A stretch of DNA of 5,910 bases from an uncultured Clostridia bacterium (GTDB lineage Bacteria > Bacillota > Clostridia > Oscillospirales > Oscillospiraceae). The translations under genes and the position numbers were made by a program. The stretch is taken from assembly GCA_946405655.1 (NCBI GenBank), contig CAMJHX010000086.1, positions 1 to 5,910 on the forward strand, read 5' to 3'. Below the pieces are notes generated by a model that was given only the letters and a program-made list of their open reading frames with translations, did no database searches and had not been told where the DNA came from. The stretch's first letter is position 1, and each line of letters begins with the position of its first letter. This document shows positions 1 through 4,965 of the stretch, in pieces.

Positions 1-1
1 G

Positions 2-10
2 AAGGGGGTG
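2..10 (+). promoter_or_regulatory. Ribosome binding site for the KTR protein (decides a TTG start)
   Basis: AAGGGGGTG is one mismatch from the ideal AAGGAGGTG Shine-Dalgarno sequence and ends six bases before the TTG at 17. The in-frame GTG at 8 lies inside this site and so cannot be served by it. This favours TTG 17 as the start. Confidence 0.6.
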
Positions 11-16
11 AAATCG

Positions 17-205
17 TTGACACGCACGGACGCCTGCGTACCGCTGACCGTTCGGGAGGGGAGAGCCATCTGTCCTGCCTGCGGCGGGCGAACACAGGTT
101 GTCATCCTGTCAGACACCGTACTGATCAAGTTTCCGCTTTTCTGTAAGAAATGCAAGACCACCACGCTTGTAGAATACGGACAGAGCCAGAGCCTGAGAG
201 CCTGA
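17..205 (+). CDS. Cysteine-rich KTR-type small zinc-ribbon-like protein
   Basis: This gene encodes about 62 residues from TTG 17. Two knuckles, CPAC (residues 19-22) and CKKC (43-46), frame a short segment containing the DTVL and FPLFC motifs. That layout resembles the cysteine-rich KTR family of small Firmicute proteins, whose function is unknown; the four cysteines suggest a structural zinc site. The family-naming KTR after the first knuckle is RTQ here (residues 25-27). The frame is open to the left window edge, so an upstream start is possible, but the near-ideal ribosome binding site at 2-10 points to TTG 17. Such proteins are, from memory, often found in or near integrative elements. 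Third positions are less uniformly C/G than in the genes downstream, which fits a separate origin but does not prove it. No T-tract terminator follows, so read-through toward the permease is possible. Confidence 0.72.
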   Translation: MTRTDACVPLTVREGRAICPACGGRTQVVILSDTVLIKFPLFCKKCKTTTLVEYGQSQSLRA

Positions 206-237
206 GCCGCCCATGCGCGTCATGCGGTTTCGGGTGA

Positions 238-258
238 CTCGAGGTCGGTTGCCTCGAG
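238..258 (+). repeat. Perfect 7-bp inverted repeat (stem-loop) in the permease leader
   Basis: CTCGAGG (238-244) pairs with CCTCGAG (252-258) around a 7-base loop. No run of T follows, so it is not a standard intrinsic terminator. It may be a leader RNA hairpin or a protein-binding site upstream of the permease gene. Confidence 0.5.
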
Positions 259-272
259 CGGAAAACCCCGGC

Positions 273-296
273 ACGCGGGAGGAGAGAGGCCCGCGT
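273..296 (+). repeat. Perfect 7-bp stem-loop carrying a ribosome-binding-site-like loop
   Basis: ACGCGGG (273-279) pairs with CCCGCGT (290-296). The ten-base loop AGGAGAGAGG holds nine bases (280-288) identical to the site at 323-331 that serves the permease gene. No usable start codon lies at normal distance from this copy. It could be a standby or decoy ribosome site, a regulator-binding hairpin, or chance in purine-rich sequence. Confidence 0.5.
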
Positions 297-321
297 CAAA
301 CCTCAGAGAATATGAAACAGT

Positions 322-331
322 AAGGAGAGAG
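322..331 (+). promoter_or_regulatory. Ribosome binding site of the lactate permease
   Basis: AAGGAGAGAG lies seven bases upstream of the ATG at 339, so the GGAG core is 11 bases from the start. It supports ATG 339. I saw no convincing sigma-70-type promoter in 206-338, so the promoter may lie upstream of the window or the gene may be read through from the KTR gene. Confidence 0.65.
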
Positions 332-338
332 TCAAAAC

Positions 339-2147
339 ATGGCAAAAAAGCTTGACAAACCCGCACTCGCCAGCAATTACGTATGGTTCATGCTGGTCAC
401 GCTGCTCATCTTCGTAGTGGCGTTCGCCCTGATGCTGGGCGGCATTCACGGCTCCAACTTCCAGGAGCACGGCGCCCTCATTCAGGTCGTCACGTTCTTC
501 CTCGCGTTCATGCCCATCCTGCTCGTGCTCATCGGCATGATCGGCTTCGACCTCTCGGCGCTGAAGGTTGCGCCGTTTGCGTTCCTGCTGGCCGTTCTGC
601 TGAGCTACACCTTCTTCGCCAACATGGAGCACGGCCCGGTGGAGCTCGCCCGCGCCATCTGGGCGCAGACCTGGAGCGGCATCAAGTCCTCGTTCTTCAT
701 CGTCGGCCTGATCCTGTTCTCCTTCCTCATTCTGGACATGATGCAGACCTCCGGCGCGATGGACATCGTCAAGGCGAAGCTCGCCGCCATCTCCGGCGGT
801 GACCGCCGCGTCCAGCTGATCATCATCGGCCTGTTCGTCCCCATCTTCATGGAGGGCGCTGCCGGCGCCGGCACCCCCGCCGCCATCGCCGCCCCCTTCC
901 TCGTCGGCCTGGGCTTTGATCCCATCGTGGCCGTCGTCGCGGCGCTGATGTCCGACGGCGTCTGCACCTCCTTCGGCGGCTCCGGCCTGACCACCATGTC
1001 CGGCGGCGCGGACCTCGTCTCCGCCGGCGTCTCCAACACCGACCTGAACTTCGCCGCAGCCGGCGTGTTCCACATGATCGGCATCCTCGTCATGCCGTTC
1101 CTGCTCATCATCTTCGCCTACGGCTTCAAGGGCTTCAAGAGCAAGGGCATCAAGGGCTACTGCCTCTGGTGCGGCGTCATCGGCGCGATCCTGATGCTCA
1201 TCTTCTCCAACTTCATCGGCGGCTTCATCACCGATATGGGCACCGGCCTCATCGGCATCATCTTCGCGATCCTCGGCCTCAAGATCTTCAAGATCGAAAC
1301 GCCCAAGGAGCTCTATGCCGAGCCTCCGAAAATCGAGGGCACCCCGAAGTATTCCTTCGTGCGCGCGCTGAGCCCGTACATCTTCGTCCTGCTCATCCTG
1401 CCCATCACCCTCACCGTTTCCAAGTACATCCCCGTGAACACCGTCGGCGCCGACGGCGCTGCCGCGCAGATCCCGCTCTGGAACTACCTCGTCGGCAAGC
1501 TGACCTACAACGGCTGGATCGACATTCTGCTGTTCATCTGCTCGTTCCTGAGCATCTTCACGCTGCGCTTCGGCTTCGGCAACTACTGGCAGGCCTTCCT
1601 GCGCGCGCTGAAGAAGGTCATCCCCGTCTTCATCATCATGGCGTCCCTCTACTCCGTCGCCAACATCATGAAGATCCCCTTCATCTCCGAGATGAAGGAC
1701 GCCGCAGGCAATGTCACGCGTGAGAGCCTGTCCATGATCAAGCTCCTTGCGCAGGATATCGCCGGCGTCACCGGCCCGCTCTATCCGATCGGCGCGGTTC
1801 TGATCGGCGCGGTCGGCGCGTTCATCACCGGCACGAACCTCGGCGCGAACCAGCTCTTTGCCACGATGCACATGCACGCGGCGGACATCCTCGGCATCAA
1901 CAAGGTCATGACCTTCGCGGCCTCCAACGGCGGCGGCTCCCTCGGCAACATGATCTGCCCGAACAACGTCACCGCGGCCTGCGCCACCGTCGGCATCACC
2001 GGCGAGGAGAACAAGGTCATGAAGCGCGTGATCGTCATGTTCCTCATCACCTTCGTGATCTACGCGATCCTGAGTATGCTCTTCGTCTACGCGATCTTCC
2101 CGCATGTCTCCGCCGAGATGACCAACGTCTTCGGCCGCATGGCGTAA
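339..2147 (+). CDS. lctP: L-lactate permease family (LctP/LldP) transporter
   Basis: This is a 602-residue, very hydrophobic integral membrane protein with roughly 12-14 predicted membrane segments, for example near residues 16-36, 49-70, 75-93, 117-135, 183-203, 240-262, 275-317, 345-361, 390-410, 427-443, 480-498 and 563-588. Hallmarks of the lactate permease family (TC 2.A.14) are FMEGAAGAGTPAAIAAPFLV (residues 170-189), ITGTNLGANQLF (496-507) and GGGSLGNMICPNNVTAACA (531-549). These correspond to the EGAAGFGAP, LTGSD and SGG.GKMISPQ blocks of E. coli LldP. Members carry out proton-coupled uptake of L- or D-lactate and glycolate across the cytoplasmic membrane. The protein is somewhat longer than the usual 500-560 residues, with extra length in a hydrophilic stretch near 318-345 and a loop near 362-380. 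The LarA-like gene follows on the same strand after 60 bases, so the substrate is probably lactate or another 2-hydroxy acid. The exact substrate is not readable from sequence. Confidence 0.9.
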   Translation: MAKKLDKPALASNYVWFMLVTLLIFVVAFALMLGGIHGSNFQEHGALIQVVTFFLAFMPILLVLIGMIGFDLSALKVAPFAFLLAVLLSYTFFANMEHGPVELARAIWAQTWSGIKSSFFIVGLILFSFLILDMMQTSGAMDIVKAKLAAISGGDRRVQLIIIGLFVPIFMEGAAGAGTPAAIAAPFLVGLGFDPIVAVVAALMSDGVCTSFGGSGLTTMSGGADLVSAGVSNTDLNFAAAGVFHMIGILVMPFLLIIFAYGFKGFKSKGIKGYCLWCGVIGAILMLIFSNFIGGFITDMGTGLIGIIFAILGLKIFKIETPKELYAEPPKIEGTPKYSFVRALSPYIFVLLILPITLTVSKYIPVNTVGADGAAAQIPLWNYLVGKLTYNGWIDILLFICSFLSIFTLRFGFGNYWQAFLRALKKVIPVFIIMASLYSVANIMKIPFISEMKDAAGNVTRESLSMIKLLAQDIAGVTGPLYPIGAVLIGAVGAFITGTNLGANQLFATMHMHAADILGINKVMTFAASNGGGSLGNMICPNNVTAACATVGITGEENKVMKRVIVMFLITFVIYAILSMLFVYAIFPHVSAEMTNVFGRMA

Positions 2148-2166
2148 TCCAACCCCATCATTTACC

Positions 2167-2188
2167 GGGAGCCGCTTTTGCGGCTCCC
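2167..2188 (+). repeat. Strong 9-bp hairpin between permease and LarA-like gene
   Basis: GGGAGCCGC (2167-2175) pairs perfectly with GCGGCTCCC (2180-2188) around TTTT. The sequence after it is ATATTAGGAGG, with no T-tract, so full termination is unlikely. It lies five bases from the next ribosome binding site. It may stabilise the permease 3' end, cause partial termination, or tune translation of the second gene. Confidence 0.7.
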
Positions 2189-2193
2189 ATATT

Positions 2194-2199
2194 AGGAGG
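2194..2199 (+). promoter_or_regulatory. Ribosome binding site of the LarA-like gene
   Basis: AGGAGG is a perfect Shine-Dalgarno core with eight bases to the ATG at 2208. It makes this start very secure. Confidence 0.85.
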
Positions 2200-2207
2200 A
2201 AAAGAAT

Positions 2208-3506
2208 ATGCAGTTTCCGAAAGTCGATAAAATTCCGCTGACCGACCACATTGTCCTCCCGGAAATGGTCAAGGTGCGTCAGCACTTCGCGTATGAGGAT
2301 CTGGCCGATCCCGTCGCCACCCTGAAGGAGCAGATGCTCGCCCTCGATCCCGCCACGATCGCTTCCGTCAAGGATAAGCGCATCGGCATCTCCGCCGGCA
2401 GCCGCGGCGTGCCGTTCTATAAGGAAATGATGCGCGCCATCTGCGACCAGCTCAAGGCATGGGGCGCCAAGCCCTTCGTCTTCCCCGCCATGGGCAGCCA
2501 CGCCGGCGCCACCGGCGAGGGCCAGAAGGAGCACCTCAAGCAGTTCGGCATCTCCGAGGAATATCTCGAGGTTCCCGTGCTCTCCTCCATGGAGGTTGTC
2601 TGCGTCGCCACGCTGGACGACGGCTTCCCCGTCTACTGCGACAAGTACGCTTATGAGGCGGACGGCATCATCCTCTTCAACAAGGTCAAGCCCCACACCC
2701 ACTTCAAGTATGACCACGAGAGCGGCCTGCTCAAGATGATCTGCATCGGCGTCGGCAAGCACATCGGCTGCTCCACGTTCCATTCTGCGGGCTACGATAA
2801 CTTCGGCCCCAACCTCGAGCGCGTGTCCAAGGCGTTCCTCGAGCATGTGAACGTCGTCTTCTCCGTCGGCCTCACGCAGAGCCCGTCCGATAAGATCAAC
2901 CACCTCGAGGTCATCCCGACCGACAAGTTCTTCGAGCGCGACGCTGCTCTGCAGGCGATGGCGAAGGCCGAGATGCCGAAGCTCAAGCTGCCCCGCATCG
3001 ACGTGCTCATCATCGACGAGATCGGCAAGGAGATCTCCGGCGCCGGCATGGACCCGAACGTCACCGGCCGCACCGAGCGCTACAGCCAGCTCGCCGGCTT
3101 CCACGCCATCGCTCCGGACATCGAGAAGATCGTCCTGCTCGACATCACCGAGAAATCCCACGGCGCCGCCGTCGGCTGCGGCGTGGCGGACATCGTGAGC
3201 TATCGCTTTGTCAATAAGTTCAACTTCTCCTTCACCTACACCAACATCATCGCCGCCAAGTCCTTCCAGATGGGCGCCATCCCGCTCTACGGCAACAGCG
3301 ACGAGGATGCCATCAAGATGGCGTGCGCGCACTCCTTCCTGAAGGATCCGAACGAGGTGAAGATCGTCCGCATCAAGAACACCCTCATGCTCGAGGAGAT
3401 CGAGTGCTCCGTGCCGCTGCTCGAGGAGATCGCCAAGCACGACGACATGGAGGTCGTCTCCGATCCCTATCACTGGGAGTTCAACGAAGAAGGCAACCTC
3501 TGGTAA
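2208..3506 (+). CDS. LarA-superfamily (lactate racemase domain, DUF2088) protein, probable nickel-dependent 2-hydroxyacid racemase/epimerase
   Basis: This is a 432-residue soluble protein, close to the ~424 residues of Lactiplantibacillus plantarum LarA. LarA enzymes racemise lactate by hydride transfer to a nickel-pincer nucleotide attached to a lysine. Candidate equivalents here are R66 (GSRGVP), H98 (MGSHAGAT), H163/H165 (KPHTHF), K176 (LLKMICIG) and H192 (FHSAG). The K176 to H192 distance of 16 matches K184 to H200 in LarA, the cofactor lysine and a nickel-ligating histidine. H98 and H163 or H165 would be the acid-base pair. The second half carries DEIGKEISGAGMDPNVTGR (270-288), which I associate with uncharacterised members of this superfamily. 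Some LarA homologues act on malate, phenyllactate, 2-hydroxyglutarate or gluconate, so lactate is only the first guess, helped by the adjacent permease. No larB, larC or larE cofactor gene is in the window. The gene is probably cotranscribed with the permease and ends at the terminator at 3547. Confidence 0.82.
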   Translation: MQFPKVDKIPLTDHIVLPEMVKVRQHFAYEDLADPVATLKEQMLALDPATIASVKDKRIGISAGSRGVPFYKEMMRAICDQLKAWGAKPFVFPAMGSHAGATGEGQKEHLKQFGISEEYLEVPVLSSMEVVCVATLDDGFPVYCDKYAYEADGIILFNKVKPHTHFKYDHESGLLKMICIGVGKHIGCSTFHSAGYDNFGPNLERVSKAFLEHVNVVFSVGLTQSPSDKINHLEVIPTDKFFERDAALQAMAKAEMPKLKLPRIDVLIIDEIGKEISGAGMDPNVTGRTERYSQLAGFHAIAPDIEKIVLLDITEKSHGAAVGCGVADIVSYRFVNKFNFSFTYTNIIAAKSFQMGAIPLYGNSDEDAIKMACAHSFLKDPNEVKIVRIKNTLMLEEIECSVPLLEEIAKHDDMEVVSDPYHWEFNEEGNLW

Positions 3507-3546
3507 TCCGGAGCAAGTCATTTATCTCTCTCTCAAACCCACGCAG

Positions 3547-3582
3547 AAATCCCGGGGAATCATCTGGTTCCCCGGGATTTTT
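3547..3582 (+). terminator. Rho-independent terminator after the permease/LarA-like unit
   Basis: A perfect 13-bp stem (3547-3559 with 3568-3580) has a CCCGGGG core, an eight-base loop TCATCTGG, and a run of five T at 3578-3582. It begins 40 bases after the LarA-like stop codon and separates this unit from the metal-chaperone unit. Confidence 0.92.
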
Positions 3583-3593
3583 ACAGTATCTCA

Positions 3594-3620
3594 GGGGGCG
3601 GCAGCTGTTCAGGAGCCCCC
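3594..3620 (+). repeat. GC-rich 6-bp inverted repeat between terminator and promoters
   Basis: GGGGGC (3594-3599) can pair with GCCCCC (3615-3620) across a 15-base loop that contains the palindrome CAGCTG. No T-run follows. It lies upstream of both proposed promoters, so if functional it would act as a DNA site or a weak back-up terminator. It may be chance. Confidence 0.3.
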
Positions 3621-3657
3621 CTTGTGCTGGAGAAGCCGCAAGTGCGCATGGTACAGA

Positions 3658-3687
3658 TTGACCATAAAAATATTATGTAAATATAAA
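3658..3687 (+). promoter_or_regulatory. Upstream sigma-A-type promoter of the metal-chaperone unit
   Basis: TTGACC (3658-3663, five of six matches to the -35 consensus) and TATAAA (3682-3687, five of six to the -10) are separated by 18 bases. The surrounding 3664-3691 stretch is strikingly AT-rich against a GC-rich background. Transcription would start near 3694 and give a leader of about 110 bases. Confidence 0.6.
3670..3684 (+). promoter_or_regulatory. Possible operator: AT-rich 5-5-5 inverted repeat
   Basis: ATATT-ATGTA-AATAT is a perfect inverted repeat that fills much of the promoter spacer and reaches into the -10 of the upstream promoter, a classic repressor position. COG0523 genes are often controlled by zinc-sensing Zur, but the half-sites match the Fur/Zur consensus poorly. 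The regulator is therefore unidentified, and AT-richness alone could explain the symmetry. Confidence 0.3.
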
Positions 3688-3709
3688 ATATGCTCCGTGA
3701 CTTCCTCAC

Positions 3710-3738
3710 TTGTCTTTTTCCGACGTTTGTGCTATAAC
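3710..3738 (+). promoter_or_regulatory. Proximal extended -10 promoter of the metal-chaperone unit
   Basis: TTGTCT (3710-3715) and TATAAC (3733-3738) have the preferred 17-base spacing. A TG one base upstream of the -10 (TGCTATAAC) makes it an extended -10. Transcription would start near 3745, leaving a leader of about 60 bases. Confidence 0.6.
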
Positions 3739-3754
3739 ATTACCATCCAAAACT

Positions 3755-3776
3755 GGGTCAGTATGCGATGCTGCCC
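3755..3776 (+). repeat. Leader hairpin upstream of the COG0523 gene
   Basis: GGG-(bulged T)-CAGTA (3755-3763) can pair with TGCTG-CCC (3769-3776) around the loop TGCGA, using one G-T wobble. It would lie in the transcripts from both promoters, 11 bases before the ribosome binding site. No known metal riboswitch was recognised. Confidence 0.3.
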
Positions 3777-3787
3777 CAAATCCAGAT

Positions 3788-3793
3788 AGGAAG
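3788..3793 (+). promoter_or_regulatory. Ribosome binding site deciding the ATG start of the COG0523 gene
   Basis: AGGAAG ends 11 bases before ATG 3805. The in-frame GTG at 3793 overlaps this site and is an unlikely start. From ATG 3805 the protein begins MTKIDIFSGFLGAGKTT, the usual N-terminus for this family. Confidence 0.6.
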
Positions 3794-3804
3794 TGTATTG
3801 TTCC

Positions 3805-4965
3805 ATGACCAAAATTGACATTTTCTCCGGCTTTCTCGGCGCGGGGAAAACGACGCTGATCAAGAAGCTGATTGCCGAGGCGTATGCCGGCGAGAAGATC
3901 GTGCTGATCGAAAATGAATTCGGCGAGATCGCCATCGACGGCGGTTTCCTGCAGGACGCGGGCGTCACGATCAACGAGATGAACTCCGGCTGCATCTGCT
4001 GCAGCCTCGTGGGTGACTTTGAGCAGGCGCTCAAGCAGGTGCTCGAGCAGTTCAGCCCCGACCGCATCCTCATTGAGCCCTCCGGCGTCGGCAAGCTGTC
4101 CGACGTCATCCGCGCCGTGCAGAGCGTGGAGTCTGACGAGCTCAAGCTCAACGGCTTCACCACTGTCGTCGACGCGAACAAGTGCCGCATCTACATGAAG
4201 AATTTCGGCGAGTTCTTCAACAATCAGGTCGAGCACGCGAGCGCCATCATCCTCTCCCGCACCGACGGTCTGAGCCAGGAGAAGCTCGACCGCTGCGTCG
4301 CCATGCTGCGCGAGAAGAACGCCTCCGCCACGATCGTCACCACCCCGTGGGATCAGATCACCGGCGCGCAGATCCTCGAGACCATGGAGCGGCAGGACAC
4401 CCTCGCCGCCGAGCTGGAGCACCTCGAGCACGAGGCGCACGAGCATCACCATCATCACCACGACGATGACGAGGAGTGCTGCCACCACCACGACCATGAT
4501 GACGAGGACGAGGAGCACGAGCATCATCATCACCATCACCACGATCATGACGATGACGACGAGCACGAGTGCTGCCATCACCACGACCATGATGACGAGC
4601 ATGAGCACCATCACCACGACCACGAGCACGGCGAGGAGTGCGGCTGCGGCCATCATCATGACCATGACCACCACCATCACCATGCCGACGAGGTCTTCAC
4701 CAGCTGGGGCGCCGAGACCCCGCGCAAGTATACCGACGAGGAGATCCAGGCGATCCTCGACGCCATGCTCGATGAGCAGAAGTACGGCGTCATCCTCCGC
4801 AGCAAGGGCATTGTCCCGGCGACGGACGGCGGCTGGATCCACTTTGACTATGTCCCCGGCGAGAGCGACGTGCGCCGCGGCGGCGCGCAGGTGACCGGAC
4901 GAATCTGCGTCATCGGCTCGAAGCTCAACGAGGACGCGCTGAAGGAGCTGTTCTGCCTTGGCTAA
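3805..4965 (+). CDS. COG0523/CobW-family metallochaperone GTPase with a giant His/Cys/acidic loop
   Basis: This is a 386-residue cytoplasmic G3E-type GTPase. The N-terminal domain (1-190) has Walker A GFLGAGKTT (9-17), the ENEFGEIAIDGG segment (36-47), the CxCC metal motif CICC (63-66) and the Walker B-like ILIEPSG (88-94). The usual guanine-specificity NKxD is SRTD (151-154). Residues 206-293 form a linker of 43 His, 34 Asp/Glu, 6 Cys and 5 other residues. The CobW C-terminal domain follows (about 295-386, with SWGAE, SKGIV and WIHFDYVPG). COG0523 proteins hydrolyse GTP to deliver metals, often zinc under zinc limitation, and also cobalt or nickel in CobW and related branches. The His-rich loop would collect or store divalent metal. 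The gene is first in its unit, behind two apparent promoters, and its stop overlaps the next start, implying coupled synthesis with the YcgQ-fusion protein. The metal is undetermined: YcgQ suggests zinc, the neighbouring LarA-like gene allows nickel. Confidence 0.9.
   Translation: MTKIDIFSGFLGAGKTTLIKKLIAEAYAGEKIVLIENEFGEIAIDGGFLQDAGVTINEMNSGCICCSLVGDFEQALKQVLEQFSPDRILIEPSGVGKLSDVIRAVQSVESDELKLNGFTTVVDANKCRIYMKNFGEFFNNQVEHASAIILSRTDGLSQEKLDRCVAMLREKNASATIVTTPWDQITGAQILETMERQDTLAAELEHLEHEAHEHHHHHHDDDEECCHHHDHDDEDEEHEHHHHHHHDHDDDDEHECCHHHDHDDEHEHHHHDHEHGEECGCGHHHDHDHHHHHADEVFTSWGAETPRKYTDEEIQAILDAMLDEQKYGVILRSKGIVPATDGGWIHFDYVPGESDVRRGGAQVTGRICVIGSKLNEDALKELFCLG
4420..4683 (+). repeat. DNA encoding the His/Asp/Glu/Cys-rich metal-binding loop, three degenerate cassettes
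   Basis: The stretch encodes residues 206-293 of the COG0523 protein. It reads as three cassettes, roughly residues 212-237, 238-267 and 268-293. Each has a His run (6, 7 and 4), an acidic stretch, a Cys pair (CC, CC, CGC) and then HHHDHD. A 33-base unit at 4474-4506 recurs at 4567-4599 with one synonymous change, 93 bases apart, which indicates internal duplication. CAC and CAT alternate, so it is not a simple trinucleotide run. Confidence 0.85.
4942..4947 (+). promoter_or_regulatory. Ribosome binding site for the overlapping TTG-start gene
   Basis: AAGGAG lies within the end of the COG0523 gene, ten bases before TTG 4958. A stop codon (TGA 4940-4942) in the downstream gene's frame limits the start to 4943 or later, which makes TTG 4958 almost the only option. 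Confidence 0.65.

Noticed and set aside
17..22. TTGACA perfect -35 hexamer
   Set aside because: No -10-like hexamer lies 16-18 bases downstream. The bases are explained as the TTG start and second codon of the KTR gene.
312..323. Mini reading frame ATG AAA CAG TAA just before the permease ribosome binding site
   Set aside because: The nearest Shine-Dalgarno-like sequence (280-288) is about 23 bases away, too far, and a three-codon frame is expected by chance.
303..3521. 1072-codon open frame on the minus strand across both the permease and LarA-like genes
   Set aside because: It is an antisense shadow created by C/G-ending codons. The translation is low-complexity, rich in Asp, Glu, Gly, Ala and His, without recognisable domains, while the plus strand carries clear conserved proteins.
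3323..3661. Plus-strand 112-codon frame running from inside the LarA-like gene through the terminator
   Set aside because: It is out of frame with a conserved gene, Arg/Pro/His-rich from frame-shifted reading, and crosses a strong terminator.
3583..3804. Possible NiCo or other metal riboswitch in the leader of the COG0523 gene
   Set aside because: Only short local hairpins are visible. I could not find the conserved core of a known metal riboswitch, and most of the stretch lies upstream of the likely transcript starts.
4441..4683. Repetitive CAC/CAT/GAC tract considered as a CRISPR or microsatellite array
   Set aside because: It is in frame within a family-typical position between two GTPase domains, has no spacer structure, and mixes synonymous codons.
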